Position numbers and translations under genes: made by a program. Shown here piece by piece: positions 1-10,200 of a stretch of DNA of 11,896 nucleotides; position 1 is the stretch's first letter; every line of letters begins with the position of its first letter. Origin of the DNA: Candidatus Thorarchaeota archaeon (lineage in GTDB: Archaea > Asgardarchaeota > Thorarchaeia > Thorarchaeales > Thorarchaeaceae); assembly GCA_016840825.1 (NCBI GenBank), contig JAEORN010000145.1, forward strand, positions 1 through 11,896. The letters are read 5' to 3'. Below the pieces are notes generated by a model that saw only the letters and a program-made list of their open reading frames with translations, ran no database searches and was not told the origin of the DNA.

Positions 1-3000
1 GTCTCGGGTTTGGAGATATAGGGCTTGGTGACCTCGGTGATCTTGGTGGTCTGGGTGGACTTCTTGGAGGATCAATTGGTGAAACTTACGATGAGAATTA
101 TACAATAGCAGATACAACAACTGCATCTGCTGCAATCGTAGCAGGAGCTGCAGCTATACTGATGCAGGCCTTTGATAGAGCAACACCAATTGCTATTGGA
201 AATATATTACGAGATACTGCTACTAAGATTCCATATGGTGCAAATGATGGGGGAGCTGGATTACTCAATCTTAATGCAGCTTTTAATTATCTGAGTACAA
301 AACAGACACCAATAGAACCACACACCAGGACAACAGGTGCACCACTCTTAGCCTTAGGACTAATTAGTGCTTCAGGATCTGATGCCTCAACAACCATGCT
401 CATGAGTAGTTTTGGAACAACGATTATTGCGCTTGATTCACGGAATCCGCAGGACTCAGGCGTACATATGATGATGGGCATGTTCTCACTCAAGTGGAAC
501 GAGATGGATCCTACAAACCTGATGATGTTTGATGTGAAGAGAGAGTTGCATCAAGTAGTGACTGCGTCACAGACTATGAACTATAATCGATATGTCGGAG
601 TCCTGTCGTACGAGGATGAGGTCTTTGTTACCCTAGTTGTTGAATCGTATAACCTGACGGAATACTCAGACCTTCCACTCACTGCATTTAGAATAACTCC
701 CTATATTCTCAATCTCGGGCTAGAACCTATAGAGAATGTGAGTCTTGCAGTATCGTACTCTCTGGATCTATATCTGGATGGGATTGATGATCACGGAAAG
801 TACGATCTCGATAATGAACAATTATTCGCCTACGGCCTCTCCGAAGATTTTGGCAACTTCTATGTTGGGATGAACTCAAGTATTCCATTATCAGCTTTTG
901 AGGTTGGTAATTCGTCAGACGTTTCATCTCATATCTCTGATGGAAATCTGACTGGCAGTACAACTTTCGATGGAAGTGTGGGTCTTGGCATGCAATGGGA
1001 CTTTGGCACGGTTGATGTTAATGAGCCAGTAAATGTTACAATCGCAATGGGATTTGGAGAGAATAGAACTGTTCTCGATGCATCAATTGATGCAATGTGG
1101 ATCAACGAAGTACCTCAGACTATTGCTGACCAAGGAGACCTCATAGTCGTAGAGGCGGATCTTCCTAGAATTGCAGAGGAAGGATTGACCTATGAATCAC
1201 ATGCAATCATAATGAATGTAGGAGAATCCAATTCGTCTATATTTGGAGCATTGATAGTGGCTGAGAGCCTGGATAATGCAGGAGCCTTGTATACAAGATA
1301 TACTTCGTTTGAGAACATTCAGCCCTTTCAAGCAGTGAACATTTCAGCCTCATGGAGACCAGAGAGCAAGGGAATAAGAACAGCAATCTGGGCTACTGCA
1401 GCAAGTCTTCAGTCAGTTCTCGGACTCACACAGAATCTCAATACATTACTGCTAGGTGTATTAGATGATTTTCTAGTACGTGATGTGTTCGTAATCGATC
1501 CCATCTCATCAACCTCAGTCTTTCCAAAAGTTCTACCGTACGCCCCATTTGATGTGAGATTCCCTGCAGACTTTGGACTATATAGTTTCGTTCTCTCTAC
1601 AACAGAGTCCTTGGGAAATATGACAATTACTAATCATGGTAATGCGTCTGATTGGGGAAATATGTCACTGACTGCAGCTGACACCATAGAGGGATTCTAT
1701 GAATTCACAGCCTTTTTGATGGCACCTCCAATCGGTGTTGATGGATATCATAGATGTGATTATGTCATTGAGACCGAATACGGATGGACTACTAACATCA
1801 CACTTGAGAGAGTCCTTGAGTACCCACGGGCAATGATGCTTCTTGATACTTCGCATGGAGGTGGATTTGGGGCACTCATGGGAGATATGAACTTAGGAGA
1901 TGCAGGTGGACTATCAGGTGGCGAGGACACTTCAGGACTTGAGTTCCCACTTGCGCAAGAAGAGGAGAGTACACCCGATATGGGTGGAATGTCAATGGAC
2001 TTCAGTCTGAATGACCTTGGTAGTCTTGGCTCACTGACAAGTCTTTTTGATTCATTTAGAATGACCACTTTCTCTGGTCTATCTAACATGAAGAAGGCAA
2101 TGGCTAATGTAGGTCTAGATCTCATCGAGACACCAGGAATGGATCTAAACGCAGGCCTTCTTGCTCAGTTTTCGGCCGTATTTATCATCGCACCAACGGA
2201 TGAATACAATTCAACAGATATTGGAATCTTGCGTGATTTTACAAGTAGCGGAGGAACCCTTGTCATCTTAGGAGATAATGATGATAATGCAAACATCTCC
2301 GCACTAAATCCATTACTTCTCGAGTATGGCTATTTCTTACATGGCTCTCATTCAGAAGAGAATACTACTGATATAGTTACAACCTCACGCCTAGGGTTAG
2401 GATTAGAGTCCGTCTGGCTTGGCGGCGGTACATACATCATGAACAATCAGTCCAATGCCCAACTACGACTCAATGGAAATAGTGTAGCTTTACTTGACCA
2501 GACAGACCCCGAAATAGCAATATTCGGCTCATCTAAGATATTCATGAACAAGAATCTAGTAAAATGTAACAACAGTATGCTTTTGGATAATTTGAATCAG
2601 TACCTTCTTAGAAATACACTAACAACCCAGACGAGTCTTTCTGAGAATACAACTCGATACCCATATGACAAGAGCGTCTATCTCAACCTGCAAGTGACGG
2701 ATGTTAATGGGGATCCAGTAAACGACCTCTTTGTTGCTATCGTTTACGAACTGCCAAATGGCAATCTTTCTTTCTTCATAGCTGGCTTTGTTGAGGATGG
2801 ACTCTACTCATCACAGTTCGCTCCTCGTACTTGGAAGGAGGAAGGTAGAATTCATGGTATCTTCATAATTTTGGGAACTGAAGATTATGCAATGACCTAC
2901 GCAAGTGTGAGTTTTGATATCTACATTCCACCTGTGGAACCGGGACCTCAGGAACCATTCATCTGGCTTACAATGTCCCAGTTAGCATTAGCAACAGCTG

Positions 3001-3275
3001 TGACCGTCTTTGGTGGATTAGGAATGGTACTAGTCTACAATCGACGAAGAATGAAACGTAGATTACGAATTCCAGAGATTGATTCCGATTTGAATCGCGA
3101 TATTGACTCAACACTAAATGCTCTCCTTGCTGCATTCATGCAACTTGAAGAACTCATCAAACGTGAGGACCTAGATCAGATACAGAAGATTGAGGCACTT
3201 CGCGTCTTGATGCAGAGTATCGAAGAAGGTAGGAAGATGTTCGACAGAGTCAGCGATAGAGTAGGAGGTGTCTAG
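1..3275 (+). CDS. Membrane-anchored subtilisin-like (S8) protein with GldG/DUF4350-like domain, 5' partial
   Basis: The frame is open from base 3, so the N-terminus lies upstream; 1,090 residues are visible. Residues are numbered from the codon at base 3. Residues 34-90 are the end of an S8 domain: the TTTASAAIVAG segment (38-48) matches the GTSxAxPxVAG serine motif, followed by helix AAAILMQAF and the typical GAGLLNLNAA ending. The nucleophile position is Thr40, and the motif's conserved Gly and Pro are also replaced, so peptidase activity is doubtful. A Gly/Leu-rich stretch (1-26) precedes it. A long beta-rich ectodomain with NxS/T sequons follows. Residues about 610-875 begin with MMLLDTSHGG and resemble the GldG/DUF4350 amidotransferase-like fold, interrupted by a Gly/Met/Asp-rich insert (about 619-680). 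A Pro-rich linker leads to a transmembrane helix (about 986-1011), basic stop-transfer RRRMKRR, and a helical, charged cytosolic tail. The order S8, beta region, amidotransferase-like domain and membrane helix recalls eukaryotic site-1 protease (MBTPS1). The stop lies one base before the ABC ATPase start. The S8 call is firm; the GldG-like and S1P comparisons are from memory of the families. Confidence 0.85.
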   Translation, partial: LGFGDIGLGDLGDLGGLGGLLGGSIGETYDENYTIADTTTASAAIVAGAAAILMQAFDRATPIAIGNILRDTATKIPYGANDGGAGLLNLNAAFNYLSTKQTPIEPHTRTTGAPLLALGLISASGSDASTTMLMSSFGTTIIALDSRNPQDSGVHMMMGMFSLKWNEMDPTNLMMFDVKRELHQVVTASQTMNYNRYVGVLSYEDEVFVTLVVESYNLTEYSDLPLTAFRITPYILNLGLEPIENVSLAVSYSLDLYLDGIDDHGKYDLDNEQLFAYGLSEDFGNFYVGMNSSIPLSAFEVGNSSDVSSHISDGNLTGSTTFDGSVGLGMQWDFGTVDVNEPVNVTIAMGFGENRTVLDASIDAMWINEVPQTIADQGDLIVVEADLPRIAEEGLTYESHAIIMNVGESNSSIFGALIVAESLDNAGALYTRYTSFENIQPFQAVNISASWRPESKGIRTAIWATAASLQSVLGLTQNLNTLLLGVLDDFLVRDVFVIDPISSTSVFPKVLPYAPFDVRFPADFGLYSFVLSTTESLGNMTITNHGNASDWGNMSLTAADTIEGFYEFTAFLMAPPIGVDGYHRCDYVIETEYGWTTNITLERVLEYPRAMMLLDTSHGGGFGALMGDMNLGDAGGLSGGEDTSGLEFPLAQEEESTPDMGGMSMDFSLNDLGSLGSLTSLFDSFRMTTFSGLSNMKKAMANVGLDLIETPGMDLNAGLLAQFSAVFIIAPTDEYNSTDIGILRDFTSSGGTLVILGDNDDNANISALNPLLLEYGYFLHGSHSEENTTDIVTTSRLGLGLESVWLGGGTYIMNNQSNAQLRLNGNSVALLDQTDPEIAIFGSSKIFMNKNLVKCNNSMLLDNLNQYLLRNTLTTQTSLSENTTRYPYDKSVYLNLQVTDVNGDPVNDLFVAIVYELPNGNLSFFIAGFVEDGLYSSQFAPRTWKEEGRIHGIFIILGTEDYAMTYASVSFDIYIPPVEPGPQEPFIWLTMSQLALATAVTVFGGLGMVLVYNRRRMKRRLRIPEIDSDLNRDIDSTLNALLAAFMQLEELIKREDLDQIQKIEALRVLMQSIEEGRKMFDRVSDRVGGV
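3264..3270 (+). promoter_or_regulatory. Shine-Dalgarno site deciding the ABC ATPase start
   Basis: GGAGGTG is a near-perfect anti-16S match and ends 6 bases before ATG 3277. The in-frame GTG at 3268 lies inside this site and so is unlikely to be the start. The site sits in the last codons of the upstream gene, which implies translational coupling. Confidence 0.8.
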
Positions 3276-3276
3276 T

Positions 3277-4272
3277 ATGGTAAAAGAACAGCCTACTAAA
3301 GAGACACATCGCGAAATAGACATCATTGACCTGAAGGTAGCATTTGGTAAATTCTTTGCACTCAAAGGAGTGTCCTTCTTCGCAAACAAGAAAGAGTTCC
3401 TTGGAGTCATCGGAGCTAGTGGAGCAGGGAAGACTACAGTCCTCAGAATCCTCACCGGACAGATTCGGCCTACTGAGGGACAGGCATACGTAGGAGGTTA
3501 TGATGTCACCAAGAAGGGATTCCTCATCAGCCTGCTCGTAGGGTATGTTCCGCAGCTTGAACACCTTAGTCTCTATTACGATTTTAGCGCACTTGAGAAT
3601 GCCCAGTTCTTTGGAAGACTATACGGTCTCCGACCTAAGGAAATCGAAGCGCGTTCAAGGAATGTCCTTGGCATCCTTGGTTTTGATGAGGACCTGATGA
3701 CCAAGCGGGTCAGTAGACTCTCAGGTGGAGAACGAAAGCGAGTCTCAATATGTCTAGGAATGATTCACGATCCACCAGTCCTTTTGCTCGATGAACCAAC
3801 GACTGGATTGGATGCGCACCTGCGCCATGAGACCCTGAATTACCTGAAAGAATTGAATTTCAAACTAGGTACGACGATGGTCATCATCAGTCACGACCTA
3901 GAGATTGTTGATTATTGTACACGAGTATGTCTCTTAGAGGAGGGAGAAATCAGTCAGTTTGGCACTCCTCAAGAATTGATCGCATCACTCCCAGGAAAAG
4001 GAGAGAGTATCAAAATTACACTCCATGCAATGACACCTGAGATCATCAAACGTGTCGCATCAATTCCTGGAGTACAGTATACTGCTCAAGCTGGTAGAAA
4101 CGCAATGAAGTTGTTTATCGACAACCCCGAGGACAACCTTCTACCAGTCATTCACCGCCTCAATGAGATGAAGATGCCCTTTGAAGGGGCGGAGATTGTA
4201 GAGGCAGACTTCTTTGATTATTTCCAAGTAAAACCATGGAAACAAAATGGGATAGGAGGAACCGCAAAATGA
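3277..4272 (+). CDS. ABC transporter ATP-binding protein (ABC-2/CcmA-like)
   Basis: This 331-residue cytosolic ATPase should energise an ABC-2-type exporter or a related membrane complex. All nucleotide-binding motifs are intact: Walker A GASGAGKT (46-53), Q-loop VPQ (91-93), signature LSGGE (148-152), Walker B VLLLDEP (168-174), D-loop GLD (177-179) and switch histidine in ISHD (205-207). The signature helix reads ERKRVS, common in the DrrA/CcmA/NatA group. After the nucleotide-binding domain comes a domain of about 90 residues (243-331) with the beta-alpha-beta pattern of the C-terminal extension often seen in ABC-2 ATPases (DUF4162-like). ATG 3277 is chosen over GTG 3268 because the latter lies within the Shine-Dalgarno site. 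The gene starts one base after the S8-like gene stop and overlaps the next gene by four bases. No permease is in the window; it may lie upstream, or the GldG-like protein may be the partner, as GldA pairs with GldFG in Bacteroidetes. The substrate cannot be told from sequence. Confidence 0.93.
   Translation: MVKEQPTKETHREIDIIDLKVAFGKFFALKGVSFFANKKEFLGVIGASGAGKTTVLRILTGQIRPTEGQAYVGGYDVTKKGFLISLLVGYVPQLEHLSLYYDFSALENAQFFGRLYGLRPKEIEARSRNVLGILGFDEDLMTKRVSRLSGGERKRVSICLGMIHDPPVLLLDEPTTGLDAHLRHETLNYLKELNFKLGTTMVIISHDLEIVDYCTRVCLLEEGEISQFGTPQELIASLPGKGESIKITLHAMTPEIIKRVASIPGVQYTAQAGRNAMKLFIDNPEDNLLPVIHRLNEMKMPFEGAEIVEADFFDYFQVKPWKQNGIGGTAK
4255..4259 (+). promoter_or_regulatory. Shine-Dalgarno site for the giant surface protein gene
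   Basis: GGAGG lies 9 bases before ATG 4269 and inside the end of the ATPase gene. It supports the start at 4269 rather than the in-frame ATG at 4236. The latter would add 11 charged residues (METKWDRRNRK) before the signal peptide and has no comparable site. Confidence 0.78.
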
Positions 4273-7200
4273 AACCCTATCATGCAATTGTAGCTCTAGC
4301 ATTCGTCTGCGTTATCGCAGGCCTAAGTATCCAGGGAACAGGACCAGATATGGTCACTGTGTTGAACCCCGAATCATCACACTCCATAGCAGAGATTGCA
4401 CCGTTTAACACTGCCTTGGTCTGGACCACGACAACTGGCTCACAGGTCAATGGTCTTGTGGTCGACAACTTCGATGCCGACGCATACGAAGAGGTGGCAG
4501 TCATCACGCAAAACGGTACGCTCTTTCTATTTGAAGAAGATAATACTTTGCTCTGGAAGTTGGCATTGGGCTCTATACCTCGTGCTATTGCAGCCATTGA
4601 TGGGACTGCTAGTGCTGGTAAGGAGATACTGATTGGTACTGATGATGGAGTCCTCGTGATAGGTGCAAACAAAGCGGTTCAGATGAACATGTCCCTCCCA
4701 GAACCTGTCTATGCGGTTGCAGGTGGTCATCTAGATGGGGACGGACTGGAAGAGGTCATTGTGGGTTGTGATGACTTCTACGTGTATGCCTTTGAAATTG
4801 ACACAACTCCCCTCTGGAGTTACCTCAGTAATGGAAGAGTACGACTCCTAGGAGGTGCAGACATCGACCAAGATGCTCGAACTGAGTTTGTGGTGGCATC
4901 TCAAAACAAGAAGTTCACCTATCTGGATGATACTGGTGCAATGGTCTTCGAGAAGACCACTGAGACTACAATCAATGTTGTAGGGATTGGAGACCTTGCA
5001 GGAACAGCTGATCTCGAGATGGTCTACGGAGAAACCAATGGAACACTCTCTGTCTGGGACACCACGAATACTCTCCTCTTTAACATTCAAGCAAATGAGA
5101 GTATCACAGCACTACGCGTCGGCGACCTCATCACCGGTGGGTACAATGAACTTGCTCTCGGAACTTCTGAGGCTGCGCTGCGTGTCTTCGATTCGACAGG
5201 TACACCACTCTGGAACAAGACCCTTGGTGGTCAGGTGAACTCTATCCTCTTCCCGAATGTTGGTGCGACACCTAATGCTCAGGTACTTGCAACCATCAAC
5301 GGGCAAGTTACCCTCTATAATGCCACTGGATGGCGGTCTTACCAAGCAAACGTCCTTGGTCTCACACGGGCAATCACCTTCGGAGACCTCGATAACTTCG
5401 GTGGTGAAGAGTTCGTATACGGAACCAACGGCGGAACGGTCGCAGCCTATGGTCGGGACTTCGACAAAGACAGGCTTGCAGATGCCCGTGAGATACTCAT
5501 AGAGGGCACGCTCTACAATGATGCGGATAGTGACAATGATAATCTTGATGATGGCGAAGAAGTTCTAGACTATGATACAAATCCCTTGTCAGCTGATTCG
5601 GACTCTGACAAACTCTCAGATTTCGCTGAGGTCATCACACACAATACCGATCCGAACGACCCTGATTCAGACAATGATAAATTAACAGACTGGCAGGAAG
5701 TGTATTTTGGGACTGATCCGAATGATGCTGATACTGATAATGATCAGCTCACTGACTATGAAGAAAATAACGAGACCCTCACGCTACCCACTGACCCCGA
5801 CTCAGACGATAACGGCATCAATGATGCACAGGACGATAATGATGGTGACGGACTGACCAACATTCAGGAGGTTCGTATAACCAAGACAGATCCGAACGAC
5901 GTCGATTCGGATCATAATACCATAACTGACTATTACGATGACCAGGATGGTGATGATCTAGCCAACTGGAAGGAGATTCAGCTTGGTACCGGAGTTTACG
6001 ACCCAGATTCAGATGATGACTTGCTTCTGGATGGATATGAGGTCAAGACCAGTAAGACAAATCCGCTGAACGAAGATACTGACAATGATCAGCTAACTGA
6101 TTATGAAGAGGTCATGATAGTCCATTCTAATCCACTTCTAGCCGATTCTGACGAAGATGGACTTGATGATTATGAGGAATACGTCACTTATGGCACGCTG
6201 GTGAATGATCCAGATTCAGACAATGATGATCTTTCAGATGGTGCCGAAGTTAATAACTACCATACTGACCCCCTAAATCCGGACTCAGATTCCGATAACA
6301 TTCCAGATGGTGAAGAAGTTCATATGTGGGGTTCAGATCCAAACGCGGAAGATACAGATTTGGATGGGCTCCGAGACGATTTTGAAGTCTATGACTGGCA
6401 CACAAATGTCACAAATAGTGATACTGATGGAGATACCTTGAATGACTATTTGGAATCTATCACCCTTGGAACAAATGCCACACTGGTTGACACGGATTTT
6501 GATGGGCTCCGAGACCCTGATGAAGTCAAGTATTGGAATGCATCAGTAGCAATACAATTCGACTTCTTCTTCAAGAATGGAACAAGTGATTCATTCGCGG
6601 ATCCTGACGGAGATAGGCTGACAAACTATCAGGAGATCTACCAGACCAAGACTAATCCCACCCAGATGGATTCAGGTGGTTCCCCGCTAACTGATGACCT
6701 TGAAGATTCCGACCTCGATGGAATCATAAACTACAATGAACTCTACGTCACCTTCACAAATCCCAGAGACCCAGATTCAGACGATGATAAGGTAAAAGAT
6801 GGATATGAGTGGTATCTCCTTCACACCGACCCCAATGACGAAGATTCGGATGACGACGATATCACTGATTACGATGAAGACCTTGATGGAGACGGTCTTT
6901 CGAATGGAATAGAGTTGTATATCACAGGCTCTTGGGACAACGTGACTCACCTCTCAGGCACATGGTTCAACAGGACAGATTCAGACTTTGATACAATCTC
7001 AGATTACTACGATGATGAGGACGCTGACATGCTCCCCAACTGGTTCGAGGTCGAGATGACAGGGACCGATCCTCTATACAACGATACGAACGATAATGGC
7101 GACCTTGATTGGGAGGAAGACCCAGATAATGATGAGCTGAACAACTACGAGGAATGGCTCTATGAGTGCGATCCTCTAGATGCAGATTCAGATAATGATC

Positions 7201-10200
7201 AACTGACGGACGCAGAAGAGGTCTACGACACCTTCACAGATCCTAACGATCCTGATGATGATGATGATGGAATTCTAGATGGACAGGATGACCAGGACCA
7301 CGATGGACTTACGAACATCGAGGAGATTCGTACCTACGAAACCAATTGTACAAATTGGGATACTGACTCTGATATGCTCCGAGACGGTCTAGAAATAGAC
7401 ATGGGGCTAAATGCTACAAATCCAGATTCTGATGACGATACGTTGTACGATGGCTGGTTCGACGCAAACGGAAACGGTATCTACGAGCCTTGGCTAGGAG
7501 AGCGTGGAGAAGATGTCAACAGGAACGGTATCGTTGACCCCACAGAAACCTCACCATTCGAGGCAGATACTGACCAAGACAATTTGGATGATGCTGAGGA
7601 ATACTTCTACGGGACATCACCATTAGATCCAGACTGCGATGAGGATGATTTACTTGATGGAGACGAAGTTTACGAGTATTTCACTAATCCCTTAAACAAT
7701 GATTCAGATTCTGATCTTCTTTCGGATTACATTGAAGTTGAGATTACAGGTACTGATCCTAACAATATGTGGTACAATGGCACTCACACCGATTACATGA
7801 TTGATTCGGATCACGATGGAGTCATTAACGGTGACGAGGTGGACATCTACGACACATCACCGGGTGACATGGACTCTGACAATGATGGACTTACCGACGG
7901 TGAAGAAATTTTCATCTACTTCTCAGATCCGTTATCACGAGACACAGACGGAGATAAGCTTGAAGATTTCGATGAGATTCTGTATGGTACGAATATTCTT
8001 GTTCGAGATACTGATGCAGATCAGCTGGATGATTACGTGGAGATAGAACTCCTAGGAACAGACCCACTTAACGCCACATCTGTCATTCTAGGAGTGCTTG
8101 ATGGAGACCTAGATTATGATTCAGATGGGCTAAGCAATGCCCTTGAAATCTATGGGTACTTCTCGAATGCAACGTACGAGGACACAGACCATGATGGACT
8201 TTTAGATGGTTTTGAAGTCTACACTTCTGGGTCATCACCCACTGACCAAGACTCGGATAATGATGGAGTCAGTGATTATGATGAATGGACCATTTGGCAC
8301 ACAGACCTAAGTTCCACAGATTCGGATTCTGACGGCGTTAGCGACTACATCGAGATATACGTGTCAATGTCATCACCCACGAACTGGGATACTGATTCAG
8401 ACCAGCTTAGCGATGGTGAAGAATGGAATACCTATGGAACCGATCCAAATCTGGCAGATACGGATTTCGACCTCATTAATGATAAGGATGAGATTGAACT
8501 GGGAACTGATCCTCGATTAAATGATACAGATGGGGATGGTCTTTCAGACTGGGAAGAATGGCAGATTTACGATACTGACCCTCTTGAAGCAGATGTTGAC
8601 CAAGATGGACTCAATGACAAGGAAGAGCTCGAGAATGGTACTGACTGGGAGAATTGGGACTCAGATTTTGATACAATCTCTGATGGTGATGAAGTAAATA
8701 TCTACGAAACTGATCCTCTCAACGATGACTCTGACTTTGATGCGTTAGCAGATGCAGATGAGATATTCAACAGCCATACTGATCCAAATATGGACGATAC
8801 TGATGGGGACGGCATACCCGACAATCTGGATGATGAGGATGCAGATGGAATCAACAATGAGGATGAGATTTACCTCTATGAAACCAACTGTACCATGGTC
8901 GATACAGATTCTGACCTTCTATCGGACTATTATGAGATCTTCGTAAGCGAGACCTCACCTCACGAATGGGACACTGATGAAGATGGGTTGAGTGATAGGG
9001 ATGAGCTGTTCTATTGGTCCAGCGATCCCCTCAAGAGAGACTCAGACTCAGATGGGCTAGAAGACGGCGAGGAGGCCTTAACATGGCATACCTTGCTGAA
9101 CAGCTCGGATACAGATAACGATAATCTCAGCGATTACGATGAAATCAAGGTCTTCGAAACCGATCCCCTCCAATGGGATACAGACATGGATTCTGTCAGT
9201 GATGGGGACGAGTTGAACATCTACAACACATCACCCCTACGAGAAGATACTGACTCAGACAAACTACCTGACAACATGGAGATCTTTGGATTCAATATGA
9301 CTGTGTATGTCAACGGTACGCCTGAGATACGAGAGATACCAGCTGGTGCTCTTAATCCTCGAAAGGCTGACACAGATCTTGATACACTCACTGATTACGA
9401 GGAAGTATATCTGACCTTCTCCGACCCCACACTCTTCAGCACTCAGGGTGATGGCATCTCCGATGCAGAGCAGGACCTTGACGGAGACATGCTTACTAAT
9501 GCCCAAGAGATACGCCTGACCAAGACATCGCCTAATTTGGCGGACACAGATGGAGATGGTAAAAATGACGGAGTAGACGATGAGGACAGAGACCTATTGA
9601 CCAACTGGGAAGAGTGTGTCTTAACGAAGACAGACCCAAGAGACCCTGATAGCAATGATGACGGAGTCTCAGATTACAATGATGATGAGGATAACGACGG
9701 TCTCTCGAATGGTGAAGAGATCAATGACTACTTCACAGACCCATTGAAGCGAGACACGGATCAGGATCACTTGAGTGATTTTGAGGAAGTTGATGAGTAC
9801 GGAACTTCACCCATTCTGAAGGATACTGACAACGATCTGTTGGAAGATGGAGAAGAGATTCTAGACTTTGAGACTAATCCCCTACTGAACGATACAGATT
9901 CTGACTTTCTCTCAGATTACGAAGAAGTATTCCTGACTGACACTGACCCGAACGACCCCACAACAAACCTAGATCCCTTTACTGAGCTACCTGTCGCTGA
10001 TGGAGACTGGGACAGTGATTCTGATGGTATCAGTAATTTAGATGAGCTCAGGATATGGGGCACTCTACCAAATGACCCTGATTTTGACAATGATGACCTA
10101 GAGGATGGTCTGGAAATACTCCTGGGGACAGGTCTCGATGTACCAGACTCTGATTTCGACCAATTGTTGGACGGAGAAGAATACAAGTTCTACGGGACAA

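Noticed and set aside
1760..2125. 121-residue minus-strand frame rich in Ser and Pro
   Set aside because: It is antisense to the Gly/Met-rich insert of the S8-like gene; the Pro/Ser content is just the complement of Gly and acidic codons.
3268..3276. GTG start for the ABC ATPase
   Set aside because: It lies inside the GGAGGTG Shine-Dalgarno site that serves ATG 3277.
4236..4268. Upstream ATG start for the giant protein
   Set aside because: It would put 11 charged residues before the signal peptide and lacks a Shine-Dalgarno site; ATG 4269 has GGAGG at 9-base spacing and the ATGA overlap.
4396..4632. Short overlapping frames within the beta-propeller region on both strands (also 4280-4730, 4848-5502)
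   Set aside because: They lie wholly inside the giant gene, whose frame has a signal peptide, regular blades and a good ribosome site; these are shadows.
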